From: JANJWP01 sp964482035
Lineage (GTDB): Bacteria; Patescibacteriota; Gracilibacteria; BD1-5; UBA2023
DNA length: 64,000 nucleotides
NCBI GenBank assembly: GCA_964482035.1
Contig: CAYZVC010000001.1
Location: 682,001 to 746,000, forward strand
Direction: 5' to 3'
Under the pieces are notes generated by a model. The model saw only the letters and a list, made by a program, of their open reading frames with translations. It made no database searches and was not told the DNA's origin. Of the stretch, positions 28,854 to 37,401 are shown piece after piece; position 1 is the first letter of the stretch; every line of letters starts with the position of its first letter. The position numbers and the translations under genes were made by a program.

Positions 28854-29486
28854 ATGGAACGATTGCCGATGTCAACGAAGAAAAAGAAGACCCACAACTA
28901 CGTCGTGCAGGATAAATACTTCCACGAAGCCAAACGCCTCGGCTACCGTGCCCGAAGCGCTTTCAAGCTCCTCGAAATCGACGAGGCGTACCACATGCTG
29001 AAGCCGGGATTGAAAGTCCTCGACCTCGCGAGCGCGCCGGGAAGCTTTTTGCAGGTCATTGCGAAAAAAGTGGGAGCCGAAGGCTTCGTCGTGGGCGTCG
29101 ACATCCAAAAAATCGTGGCGCTCGGATACCCGAACGTCAAAACGTTCCAAGAGAGCGTTTTCGAACACGACAAGATCGCGGCATGCTTCGAAAGCGTAGG
29201 CATCGAACAGTTCGACCTCATCACTTCGGACATTGCCCCCAATACCACCGGTCTCACCGGCGTGGATCAGTACCGCTCCATCGAACTCAACCTCGCGATT
29301 CTCGAAATCGCCGACCGTTTCCTTCTCAAAGGCGGCAATGTCATCCTCAAAGTTTTCGTAGGGGAAGACGTCGATGAACTCGTCGGACCGATTAAGACCC
29401 GCTACGCGAAACTCCAGCGCATGAAGCCAAAAGCCTGCCGCGACCGCAGTTTCGAAGAGTACTTCATCTGCATCGGGAAGAAATAG
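28854..29486 (+). CDS. rlmE: 23S rRNA 2'-O-methyltransferase RlmE (FtsJ/RrmJ)
   Basis: 210 residues (ATG 28854; a second ATG at 28869 is possible), stop TAG, no TGA. Complete RrmJ fold with the K-D-K-E tetrad: RARSAFKLLEID, SAM motif VLDLASAPGSFLQVIA, SDIAPNTTG, GGNVILKVF, and RDRSFEEYFICIG at the end. It methylates the ribose of U2552 in the A-loop of 23S rRNA late in large-subunit assembly. Divergent from the DHH operon; followed by the structured element at 29493. Confidence 0.94.
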   Translation: MERLPMSTKKKKTHNYVVQDKYFHEAKRLGYRARSAFKLLEIDEAYHMLKPGLKVLDLASAPGSFLQVIAKKVGAEGFVVGVDIQKIVALGYPNVKTFQESVFEHDKIAACFESVGIEQFDLITSDIAPNTTGLTGVDQYRSIELNLAILEIADRFLLKGGNVILKVFVGEDVDELVGPIKTRYAKLQRMKPKACRDRSFEEYFICIGKK

Positions 29487-29492
29487 GGCTCG

Positions 29493-29685
29493 GCTCCCGG
29501 AAACGGAACGGCATGCAAACGTCCTCGGACGGAATCGGTGGTCGTCGGCACTGGAAAACAATCCACAGACCGGCGCAAGCATCTCGTTACTGTCGTCGGA
29601 TTCTCGGCGGTCGAGGACGTTTTCGTGCGACGACCCCGTTCCGTCCTGTGGATTGTTTGCTTATGCCCGTTCCGTTTCCGGGAGC
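29493..29685 (+). ncRNA. Structured element, copy 1 (crossing-helix, two four-way junctions)
   Basis: Strand arbitrary. Helices, by position: closing stem E 29493-29514 with 29663-29685 (one bulge); A 29517-29527 with 29612-29622; B 29528-29547 with 29628-29645 (two bulged T); C 29556-29568 with 29646-29658; D 29569-29575 with 29605-29611 (one mismatch). The 3' strands of A, B and C occur in the same order as their 5' strands, so all three cross. Connections define a junction A-B-C-D at one end and E-A-B-C at the other. Copy 2 (37198) has the same layout, with seven double compensatory changes in B and C and a wholly different but paired E. Not coding; between rlmE and a terminator. Class unknown to me. 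Confidence 0.7.
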
Positions 29686-29714
29686 TCGCCGCTATCGTGG
29701 TTCACAGACAAATG

Positions 29715-29744
29715 AAAACCCCTCCGAATCTCGGAGGGGTTTTC
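29715..29744. terminator. Bidirectional terminator between copy 1 element and the DsbA-like gene
   Basis: AAAACCCCTCCGA-ATC-TCGGAGGGGTTTT; suits either the + strand (rlmE and element) or the minus-strand DsbA-like gene. Confidence 0.88.
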
Positions 29745-29758
29745 TGTTCGGTACGAAA

Positions 29759-30709
29759 TTACTTGAGGAGGGCGTCGACGGCGGCGGTGAAGCTTTCGAT
29801 CGGATACGCGCCCGAGATGAGCTGGTACTTTCCGGTTTCGGTATCGATGACGAGGGTACCCGGGGTTCCCTGTACGCCGTATTTCTGACCTTCGGTAGTG
29901 TTGGCATCGTATTCGCCTACGGTTTCCTTGGCGTCGTAACAAGCCGAGAAAGCCTTGGCGTCGAGCTTCTGTTCCTTGGCGAGAGGAAGGAGTTCGTCCA
30001 CCGGCATGACCTTGCTCTGGGTGGAGCGGTCCATGATGGCGTCGAAGTAGGCGTTGTAGGCCTTGGCTCCGCCCTGCTTAGCAGCACAGAGGAGCGCGAT
30101 GGATTTCGGTTCGGCACCTTCGTGCGGAACGGCGCGGAAGACCTTGTGCGCGGTCTGAACCTTTCCGTCGTACTTTTCGAGAAGCTGGGAGAGGATTTTG
30201 TCCTTGCTCTGGCGGATGCAGTACGGACATTCCGGGTCGGTGTATTCTACCGCGATGATGCGGGATCCTTCCTTGCCCTGGAAGTACGAAGACTTTTTGA
30301 TGGCCACGACTTCTTCCTTCGGCATGGTCTTGAGTTCCGCAGCCGGCTCCGCGGTAGCGGAATCGGTCTTGGCACCGCCGTTCTTTTCGGCATTTTCGAC
30401 GTAGGCCTTGATCTGGTCGATTTGCCCCTTGAGCTGGAGAACCTGGGCCTTGTTGAGAAGGTCGAAGGTTTCCTTTCCTCCGCGCTGGGAGTACTCGAAT
30501 TCCTGCATCTTCGCGGCGGTGTTCTTGGCGGTGTAATCCGAGAAGAACGCGGTCGAAACGACCTGGGCGAGAACGACTACGAATACGGCGGACCAGATGC
30601 GGAAACCGGTGCAACCTCCGCATTTTCCTTTGGAGCAGGCGGAACCTTCGGTCGCGGATGCGACTTCTACCGCTTCTTCCGGAGCGAGGGTGGCGTTCTT
30701 TTTCGGCAT
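29759..30709 (-). CDS. DsbA/DsbG-like thioredoxin-fold protein, membrane anchored
   Basis: 316 residues, ATG to TAA, no TGA. A Cys-rich cytoplasmic N-terminus (CSKGKCGGCTG), one TM helix (IWSAVFVVVLAQVVSTAFF), a linker with a helical stretch, then a thioredoxin-fold domain with EYTDPECPYCIRQSK (CPYC active site) and the cis-Pro loop GVQGTPGTLVID. This is the layout of CPR DsbA-like oxidoreductases, which form or isomerise disulfides in exported proteins. A helical insertion lies between the Cys motif and the cis-Pro loop. Monocistronic, with its own promoter. Confidence 0.9.
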   Translation of the reverse strand: MPKKNATLAPEEAVEVASATEGSACSKGKCGGCTGFRIWSAVFVVVLAQVVSTAFFSDYTAKNTAAKMQEFEYSQRGGKETFDLLNKAQVLQLKGQIDQIKAYVENAEKNGGAKTDSATAEPAAELKTMPKEEVVAIKKSSYFQGKEGSRIIAVEYTDPECPYCIRQSKDKILSQLLEKYDGKVQTAHKVFRAVPHEGAEPKSIALLCAAKQGGAKAYNAYFDAIMDRSTQSKVMPVDELLPLAKEQKLDAKAFSACYDAKETVGEYDANTTEGQKYGVQGTPGTLVIDTETGKYQLISGAYPIESFTAAVDALLK

Positions 30710-30740
30710 GTTTTGAGAAACGAAAAAATAAAGCCCGCAT

Positions 30741-30768
30741 AGGATAACCGCTTTCTATTCGAAAGCAA
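30741..30768 (-). promoter_or_regulatory. Promoter of the DsbA-like gene
   Basis: Minus strand: TTGCTT, 16 bases, TATCCT, about 32 bases before the ATG. Confidence 0.6.
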
Positions 30769-30809
30769 GGCCGTGAGCGGACGGGAAAACTTGACGAATG
30801 ACGGAAAAA

Positions 30810-31883
30810 TTACGCGGTTTTTCCTTCCTTGAAGCGGTAATACGCGAGGATTCCCACCATGGCGGCATTGTCTTGGGAGTAGGTTTTCGATACCGGGGCG
30901 CGGAATTCGAAACCTTCTTTCGCGGCGCGTTCGGCTATGGTTTTCTTCAGGAAATCGTTCGAACTCACGCCTCCGGCGAGCACGAGGTTGGGCACTCGGG
31001 TTTTCTCGGCGGCAAGAAACAGTTTCTTCGAAAGTATCTCCGCGACGGTGCGTTCGAATTCGAAGGCGATTTCACGCATATCCTCCAAACCCAGTCTTGG
31101 CAGGAGGGCATCCTGACGGGCCTGGTTCCTAACTGAAGTTACAGTCGCTGCGACTCCGTCAGGATGGCCTCCTGCGGAATTGTCGTTCGAAACGAGCGCC
31201 AACCTCCGGTCGATCTCGCGCTTCACCGCAGTTTTCAGGCCGGAGAACGAGAAATCGAGGGAGTCCTTCGAGAGCGTCACTACCGGGAAAATTCCACAAA
31301 ACGGGCCTTCGTATTCGGACGCCAGCTTAGAAATGACGGGACCGCCGGGAAAGCCGAGTCCCATGGCCTTGGCGACCTTGTCGAAGGCCTCCCCTGCCGC
31401 GTCGTCAATGGTCTCGCCCAAGAGTTCGCGATCGAACATCGACTTCCAGAGATAGATTTCGTTATGTCCGCCGGAAACCGTGAGACACACGGCCGGAAAA
31501 TGGATTTCGGACTCGTCGCGTTCGAGAAAATTGGCGAACATGTGCGCCTCGATGTGATCGATCCAGAGAAGCGGCTTCTTCAACGTTTCGGCCAAAGTCT
31601 TCGCGACGGTCTTGCCGACTAAAAGCGAAGTGACGAGGCCAGGGTTGGCAGTGCAGGCGAAAACGTCGACTTCGCCGAGCTCCACGCCCGCTTTCGAAAG
31701 CGCGTCTCCAAGGGCGCCAAGGGCATTGTTCGCATGCAAACGCGCGGCGACTTCGGGAACGACGCCGGAGGTTTTCGTATGTTCCGCGATTTGCGAAACC
31801 GTCACGAGCGACAAAAGGGCCGTATCGCGGAATACGGCTACCGAAGTGTCGTCGCAGGAGGTTTCGAACGCGAGGATGAGCAT
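30810..31883 (-). CDS. tsaD: tRNA N6-threonylcarbamoyladenosine synthase subunit TsaD
   Basis: 357 residues, ATG to TAA, no TGA. Complete Kae1/TsaD: ILAFETSCDDTSVAV, HTKTSGVVPEVAAR, metal-binding DHIEAHMFANF, TVSGGHNEIYL, and SNDFLKKTI after LAGGVS. It transfers threonylcarbamoyl to A37 of ANN-decoding tRNAs. It carries about 20 extra residues near position 236-262, which correspond exactly to a palindromic sequence (31099-31177) inserted in frame. Starts one base from the stop of the preceding membrane-protein gene. Confidence 0.95.
   Translation of the reverse strand: MLILAFETSCDDTSVAVFRDTALLSLVTVSQIAEHTKTSGVVPEVAARLHANNALGALGDALSKAGVELGEVDVFACTANPGLVTSLLVGKTVAKTLAETLKKPLLWIDHIEAHMFANFLERDESEIHFPAVCLTVSGGHNEIYLWKSMFDRELLGETIDDAAGEAFDKVAKAMGLGFPGGPVISKLASEYEGPFCGIFPVVTLSKDSLDFSFSGLKTAVKREIDRRLALVSNDNSAGGHPDGVAATVTSVRNQARQDALLPRLGLEDMREIAFEFERTVAEILSKKLFLAAEKTRVPNLVLAGGVSSNDFLKKTIAERAAKEGFEFRAPVSKTYSQDNAAMVGILAYYRFKEGKTA
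31099..31177. repeat. Palindromic element inserted in frame in tsaD
   Basis: Two arms of 21-22 bases (31099-31119 and 31156-31177; GGCAGGAGGGCATCCTGACGG on the left) are complementary apart from a mismatch. They enclose a 36-base interior with a second palindrome AGTCGC-T-GCGACT. The element keeps the frame and encodes the extra segment of TsaD. Confidence 0.7.
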
Positions 31884-33517
31884 TACTTCTCGATGATGAA
31901 TTCGATGGAATCCGGGTTCGAAGAAACGCGGGTGAGCCAGAACGGCGAGAAGCGGAGCTTGACGCCCGCCACGTTGCCGTCGTTCAAAAGGATGGAAGTC
32001 GCCTCTTTTTCAGTCGTTCCCACGATGAGGTTCTTCAGCTTCTTCGTGAGGTTGTTCGTGGGGTCTTCGAAATTGTACGAAATGCTCGCGTCGAGTTCGG
32101 CGGTCGCCTTCATCGAGAACGGAGCGTTCGGGGCCCGGAAAAGGATGTTGGTTATACGGAAGGAATCCGAATTGACCGTGTGGAGCTTTTCGGTGCCGTA
32201 GAGGAGGTTGTCGCGAAGGATGCCGCCGAGGTACGAAACCGCCGCGCCCTTGTCGTACACGTACGCGGAAGCCATCGCTTTTCCGGTCAGGGCGACGTCG
32301 GAGCGTTTCGCCCCCACTCCCATTCCGCTACCGGTCGTGATGACGGGTTCGGAATACTTGATATTGTCGTCGATCGGAATGATGTCGTATGTCGAACCGA
32401 ACTGGGCGTTGGTATCCTTGATTTTCGATTTCAGTCCGTCGATGGCCTTCATACGGAGTTTTTCCGCGAGGATGCCCTTGAATTTGGCGAGCTCGGGGGC
32501 GGTGACGATCTTGACGGTGGGATCCTGTCCGTCGCGGAAGGATTCTTTGGTTTTCGCGTAGATCTTGTCGCGGTTGAACTTGAGGCCCGGAGCCGAAAGG
32601 ACCGTTCCCTCGGCGATGTTCCCACGCACTCCGATAAGGTCGCCCTTCGAATCGTACACGTCGGCGTACACGGAAGATTCGGTCTTCCCTACGATGACTT
32701 CGCCGGATTGGGTTCGCGTCGGCGGAATCTTGATCCAGCTCGCGGTACGGAAAACGAGACCGTCTTCGGTAACGAGGCGGGTATTGGGACGAAAAACCTG
32801 TTCGGTAGTGAGTTCGTTGTAGAAATCGATTTTTCCATGCGACGATTTCACCGAACCGGTATCGTAGGTCGCGACGTTGAACGAGTAGTCCATCACGGCT
32901 TCGTATTCGATCGGCTTCACGAGAACGACGTTCTTCGTGTCGAGAATGGTGTTCTCCTGCTTTTCGGTAAAGACGAGGTTGCGCGACGTCGTACGGACGG
33001 AAAGCTCCGGAGTGATGTAGACGTAGGTGCGGGAAACGGCGAAGTAGAAGATGAACGCGAGGAGCGAGAGCGAAATGACGAGGCCGAGAACGAGCAGAAG
33101 CGCGCCGGAATCGCGGGCGACCTTGCGGCCCTTGTACACCTTCTGGCGCTTCTGGAAGCGGAACGCGAGGTACGAGAAGAATTTTCGCATCTCGTAGGCG
33201 AGGTATTCGAAGAACGTGAAATTGTGCTTCAAAAGGTTCTTTTCCGCATAGGCGGTTTCGAATTCGAGGTCGCCGTTTTTAGAAAAAGTGCGGACGCCCA
33301 AAGAATCGGCGATGCGCTTGAGGCGGCGTTCGGACGTGACGATCTGGAACTTCCTGTCGGGAAAGCGCGAAAGGAGGATGCGGAAGGAAATGAAATTCGA
33401 AATCGCCGGGCACGACTCGGTCTCGAGCGTCACGATCGCGTCCGGAAAAAGCGACACCTTCTCGATGACGTCGAGGAGGTTGTCGTGTTGCGAGAGCGGT
33501 ATCCGGCGCTTATTCAT
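31883..33517 (-). CDS. Single-pass membrane protein linked to a PilM-like gene
   Basis: 544 residues, ATG to TAA, no TGA. A cytoplasmic N-terminus of ~145 residues (ends RKVARDSG), one TM helix (ALLLVLGLVISLSLLAFIFYFAVS), then a long extracytoplasmic beta-rich part starting RTYVYITPELSVRTT, with repeated short strands. Proteins of this shape are frequent in CPR genomes and are sometimes annotated as baseplate-J-like. Its start overlaps the stop of the PilM-like gene by eight bases. It could be the PilN/PilO-type partner that links PilM to an envelope apparatus; this is inference. Confidence 0.65.
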   Translation of the reverse strand: MNKRRIPLSQHDNLLDVIEKVSLFPDAIVTLETESCPAISNFISFRILLSRFPDRKFQIVTSERRLKRIADSLGVRTFSKNGDLEFETAYAEKNLLKHNFTFFEYLAYEMRKFFSYLAFRFQKRQKVYKGRKVARDSGALLLVLGLVISLSLLAFIFYFAVSRTYVYITPELSVRTTSRNLVFTEKQENTILDTKNVVLVKPIEYEAVMDYSFNVATYDTGSVKSSHGKIDFYNELTTEQVFRPNTRLVTEDGLVFRTASWIKIPPTRTQSGEVIVGKTESSVYADVYDSKGDLIGVRGNIAEGTVLSAPGLKFNRDKIYAKTKESFRDGQDPTVKIVTAPELAKFKGILAEKLRMKAIDGLKSKIKDTNAQFGSTYDIIPIDDNIKYSEPVITTGSGMGVGAKRSDVALTGKAMASAYVYDKGAAVSYLGGILRDNLLYGTEKLHTVNSDSFRITNILFRAPNAPFSMKATAELDASISYNFEDPTNNLTKKLKNLIVGTTEKEATSILLNDGNVAGVKLRFSPFWLTRVSSNPDSIEFIIEK

Positions 33518-34691
33518 ACCGGTAGATTACGTAACGGAGTATGCGGGCGATAGGGTCTTTGCGCAGCGATACGAATTCTTTGGCGCATACGGCCACGGCC
33601 TCGCAGAGGGCGTACGTCGGATCGGAATCCTCGAACGCGCCGGGAAGGTTGGAAACTTTCCTGGAATCGGTGGGATCGTATTTCTCAGCGAACGCCTTAC
33701 GGAGAAGTTCGGTGTTGCCGCCGCCGGAGAAGAAGAAGTTGCGAACGCGGACGCTCTTGGCGATTTCACCGAGCGCGATGCGGATTCCGTCAGAAACGAG
33801 TTCGTGGAATTTGGCGTAGGCCTTATGGTCGTCGGCGAATTTTTCAGGATGCGACAGGCGGTCTTCGATATCGAAGCCCGAGAGTCCGGGGTTCTCTTTC
33901 CGAAGGGCTTCTTCGAGAAGCGAATACCCGAAGTCGAGAACCGCGGCCCCTACGAGTTCGCTCCGGTCGGTGAGAGTGACCGTCACGCGGGAATACCCGA
34001 CGTCGACGAACGCGTTGGCGTCGAAGGATTCCGTTTTGTCTTCGACGAGTTTCGGGAGCGCCACGGGAACTGGAACGACCGAAACGAGTTTCATCGAGAG
34101 GTCGCGCACGATAAGCGAAAGCGCTTGGAAGGTCGACTGCGGAACGAAGAAGTTCACGAGCGTGAGCTTGACGTTCTTCGCCGCGAATCCCACGGGGTTG
34201 GAAACTTTCTTCCCGTCGAGGGAAATCGAGGTGAGCGAAGTAGTGACGAGGCGGAGTTCGTTGGGACCGAGGTCGAACCGGTCTTCGGCCTTCGAACGGA
34301 CACGGTCGAGGGATTTTCCTTCGGTCGACGCGATCATGCGGTCGATTTCCTCCATGGTAATGGGTTCGTCGCCGTCGGCGCGGACGTAGTTGGTTCCGAT
34401 GGCGTCGTACAGGAGCGCGGAGGAATTGATGGACAACACCACTTCCTCGGGCAGGGATTCGAGGCCTTCGGCCGCCTTGAGGATAGTGCGGCGTACGACG
34501 TCGGAAACGGCCGCCAAATCGGCGATTTCGCCGGCGATGACGTTCTTTTTGGATTGGCGGATGGAAGCGCGGCCGTAAACCTTGAGTTCGCCGGCTTCGA
34601 CGGCACAGACGAGCACCTTGACGCGGTACGCGCCGATGTCGATGGCGACGAAGCGGTCGTACTCGGAAAGGGGCTTGAGTTTGAAGGACAA
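33510..34691 (-). CDS. PilM/FtsA-like actin-fold ATPase
   Basis: 393 residues, ATG to TAA, no TGA. Actin-like fold landmarks: phosphate-1 motif FVAIDIGAYRVKVLV, a central FVDVGYSRVTVTL, adenosine-side FFFSGGGNTELL. Length and the insertion pattern lie between FtsA and PilM. It precedes and overlaps a single-pass membrane protein, the gene order of pilM-pilN type modules, which suggests a type IV pilus role; pilin-like genes occur at 42652 and 44687. FtsA cannot be excluded. A perfect GGCCGCGG/CCGCGGCC hairpin lies just upstream (34711-34733). Confidence 0.78.
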   Translation of the reverse strand: MSFKLKPLSEYDRFVAIDIGAYRVKVLVCAVEAGELKVYGRASIRQSKKNVIAGEIADLAAVSDVVRRTILKAAEGLESLPEEVVLSINSSALLYDAIGTNYVRADGDEPITMEEIDRMIASTEGKSLDRVRSKAEDRFDLGPNELRLVTTSLTSISLDGKKVSNPVGFAAKNVKLTLVNFFVPQSTFQALSLIVRDLSMKLVSVVPVPVALPKLVEDKTESFDANAFVDVGYSRVTVTLTDRSELVGAAVLDFGYSLLEEALRKENPGLSGFDIEDRLSHPEKFADDHKAYAKFHELVSDGIRIALGEIAKSVRVRNFFFSGGGNTELLRKAFAEKYDPTDSRKVSNLPGAFEDSDPTYALCEAVAVCAKEFVSLRKDPIARILRYVIYRYE

Positions 34692-34766
34692 AGTTCGATC
34701 GGTTACTTACGACAAGGCCGCGGCATGCCGCGGCCCGGGATTCTGGATTGCTTTCTTTCCGTTCGC

Positions 34767-35318
34767 TTAGGAAGCGCGCATGATCGCCTTGAGTTCGGCG
34801 ATGCGGTCTTCTTTTCCGGCTTTGCGGAGATACTCCTCTCAGGAAATGACCTGGCCGTCAGAAATGAGCGCGACGCCCAAATCTTCCATGATGAGCGCGT
34901 CGTCCGGAGCGAGGTTGAGCGCGCGTTCGAGGAGGACGATGCCTTTGGAAACTTCACCGAGAACGGTGTACCCCCAGCCGAGGTTGCGGAGGATTTCCGG
35001 ATTGTTCGGAAACAGCGCGTTGGCTTTCTGAAGGAGTTCGACGCCTTCGGAGAAACGCCCCTTGGAAAGGAGGATGTACCCCATGAGGTACGTGCCGGTA
35101 GCGGACTCCGGGTGGAGCTTACGGGCGACTTCCATGGAGTTTTCGGCTCGGTCCAAATCGCCCTCGTAGAGCGAAATGTCGGCGAGTTCCTCATAAAGAC
35201 GGTAATCGTCAGCGTGCTTGAGCAGGTACGATTCCACCCGTTTTCGAGCCTCGTCGTACTTTCAGGCGTACTTGAGGTCCTCGATTTCTCCGATATGTCG
35301 GACCATTGCGTCGGCCAT
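34767..35318 (-). CDS. Tetratricopeptide-repeat protein
   Basis: 183 residues from ATG 35318 to TAA, with two TGA glycines (35262, 34839). Four to five TPR units can be seen, for example DYRLYEELADISLYEGDLDRAENSMEVARKLHPES, then ATGTYLMGYILLSKGRFSEGVELLQKANALFPNN. The fold is a protein-protein interaction scaffold. It has its own promoter within the 3' end of the ABC transporter gene and lies upstream of the PilM-like gene, where TPR proteins of pilus assembly (PilF-like) could be expected; direct evidence is lacking. Confidence 0.8.
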
Positions 35319-35345
35319 GGGATGGAAGCGTTAGGGACGGGGGCG

Positions 35346-35373
35346 ATTCTACGAGTCCCTGCGCTATTTTCAA
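35346..35373 (-). promoter_or_regulatory. Promoter of the TPR gene
   Basis: Minus strand: TTGAAA, 16 bases, TAGAAT; its -35 lies inside the last codons of the ABC transporter gene. Confidence 0.65.
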
Positions 35374-37175
35374 GGCGATTCCGCGGGAATTTCGTCGGAA
35401 AAGAATCCGTTCTTCTGGGCATCGACGAGTTCACGGTAAGAAGGGCTCTTCGCGTAGAGTTCCGAATGGTTTCCAGAGTCGGAAACTTTGCCGGAATCCA
35501 CTACGAAAATACGGTCGGATCCGACCACCGTGGAGAGCCTATGGGCGATGACGAGCGAGGTGCGTCATTTCATGAGCGCGTCGAAGGCTTTCTGGATTCT
35601 CGCCTCGGTTCGCGAATCGAGCGCCGAGGTCGCTTCGTCGAGAACGAGAACGTCCGGATCGGCGATGATGGCCCGGGCGATGGAAACGCGCTGTTTTTCT
35701 CCGCCGGAAAGCTTGAGGCCGCGCTCCCCTACCACGGTTTCGAAACCGTCCGGAAGCGATTCGATAAAATCGAGGATTTCCGCTTTGCGGCAGGCTTCCC
35801 GAACCTCTTCGAACGTGACGCCGTCCTTCACGTATTCGAGATTCGCGCGAAGGGTGTCGTTAAAGAGCGTAGTGTCCTGGAACACCGCGGCGAATTTCGA
35901 ACGGTAGCTCGAAACCGTGAAATCACGGATGTCGGTCCCGTCGACTTTCACGGCGCCTTCGGTGGCGTCGTAGAAACGGAGGAGAAGGTTCGCGAGGGTC
36001 GATTTTCCGGAACCGGTATGCCCGACGAGCGCGACTCGCGCGCCTTTGGGGATTTCGAGGGAAACGTTTTCGATGACCGCGCGGTCGTTGCCCGGATACC
36101 GGAACGACACGTTTTCGAACGAGACGGTTTTTTTCACGCCGCCGAAAGTTTGGGTTCCTTCGTCGGTTTCTTTCGTCGCGTCGAGAACGGCTTCCGATTT
36201 CTGGCAATCGGCGAGTTTGGCGATAATTTCCCTATACGCCCCCTCGATCGACTGGAGGGGTCCGTAAAAACGTCAGGAAAGCGCTACGAACATGAAGAGT
36301 TCGGCAACGGAAAGCTTCTGATGGAGAACGAAGTACGTTCCTACGAGCATGACGGCGATTTTCACGACGAAGCTCAGCATGTCCCGACCGCCTTCCAAGA
36401 CCCCCCAAAGGAAGTTGATCCGATATTGTCGGTCAATCGCCGAGAGGTTGAGCGAATTGATTCGAGTTTCTTCGGATTTTTCGCGAACGAAAAGCCGGAT
36501 GACGCGAACGTTCTGAAGCGCGTCGGAAAGACGTCCGCTCGCCTTATCCCAAAATTCGTTAGCGATAGTCTGTTCCTTGTGCGTGCGTTTTCCGACGGTA
36601 ACCGAAACGATGGCCAAAAGCGGGATGAACGCCAATACGACGAGCATCATCCGGTAATCCACGTACAATCCCAAGGCGAGGAATCCGAGAAAAATACTCG
36701 TGTCCGGAAGGATTTTGAGGAAGAATTTCTCGATAATGAAAAATTCGGCGCCCGGTCAGCGTTCCGAGACTCGCACTTTTTCTCCGACGTCCACGGAAAC
36801 GTGGTAGTCGTACGGCATGCGGAAATACGCTCCTACCAACCTCTTGGTTGCGGCGCCCCAGCCCCGGTTTCCTATGCTCCAAATTTGGTGGAGATACGAG
36901 AAGGAAGCAAAAACGGAAGCAAGCGTGAGTCCTCCCCAAAGAAGCGCGTACTTGGCGAAAATCGGAACGGAAGCCGCGGCGTCGACCTTTCACGACAATA
37001 CCGAATCCACGACGTCGATGAAGAGCTTGTAAAAATACGGTTCGCTGACGTTGAACGCGACGTACGCGAACAACAGCACCGAGAGAAGCGGAAGCTTCGA
37101 CCGGAGGGTATCCTGCCGGCGGATGACGCGGAGGAAAAGCTGGAAATTCGAGGTCTTGGGCGTTTCGTTCGTCAT
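35364..37175 (-). CDS. ABC exporter, fused permease and ATPase
   Basis: 603 residues, ATG to TAG, with about five TGA glycines (36993, 36756, 36270, 35565, 35370). N-terminal ~310 residues form a six-helix type-1 exporter domain (LPLLSVLLFAYVAF, LGLYVDYRMMLVVLAFIPLLAIVSV). The ATPase has Walker A GHTGSGKST, Q-loop VFQDTTLF, signature LSGGEKQRVS, Walker B VLVLDEATSALD and H-loop VIAHRLST. Half-transporter that would dimerise; substrate unknown (lipid, peptide or drug). It lies downstream of rlmN with the structured element (copy 2) in between, so the element could sit in its 5' untranslated region. Confidence 0.93.
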
Positions 37176-37197
37176 TTTCGAAATTGGCTAATGCTTT

Positions 37198-37395
37198 GGG
37201 AATCCGAAAAAGGTTTCGCTTGCAAACGTCCTCGGAAGGAATCGGTGATTGCGAACGTAAGCAAACAATCCGCAGACCGGCGCAAGCCGATACAAAAAAT
37301 CTTCACGCTTTCGCCGGTCGAGGACGTTTGCACGTCGCAATCCCGTTCCTTCCTGCGGATTGTTTACTGGTCGCTGAAACCTTTTTCGGATTCCC
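37198..37395 (+). ncRNA. Structured element, copy 2 (crossing-helix, two four-way junctions)
   Basis: Strand arbitrary. Helices: closing stem E 37198-37217 with 37376-37395 (20 perfect pairs); A 37221-37234 with 37319-37332 (14 perfect pairs); B 37235-37254 with 37335-37352 (two bulged T at the same places as in copy 1); C 37263-37275 with 37353-37365 (13 perfect); D 37276-37282 with 37312-37318 and a 29-base loop, the same loop length as copy 1. Segments abut with almost no spacing, and the B-C linker is eight bases in both copies. It fills the gap between rlmN and the ABC exporter (both minus strand). Could be an RNA, or a DNA structure; class unknown to me. Confidence 0.7.
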
Positions 37396-37401
37396 CTTCC
37401 G

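Noticed and set aside
29493..37395. The two structured elements as ends of one composite transposon
   Set aside because: They are in the same orientation around ordinary core genes (tsaD, PilM-like), no transposase lies between them, and each has independent compensatory changes, which indicates separate conserved units.
37198..37395. Simple hairpin or rho-independent terminator
   Set aside because: Only E and D nest in the ordinary way; A, B and C pair across each other, and no T-run follows.
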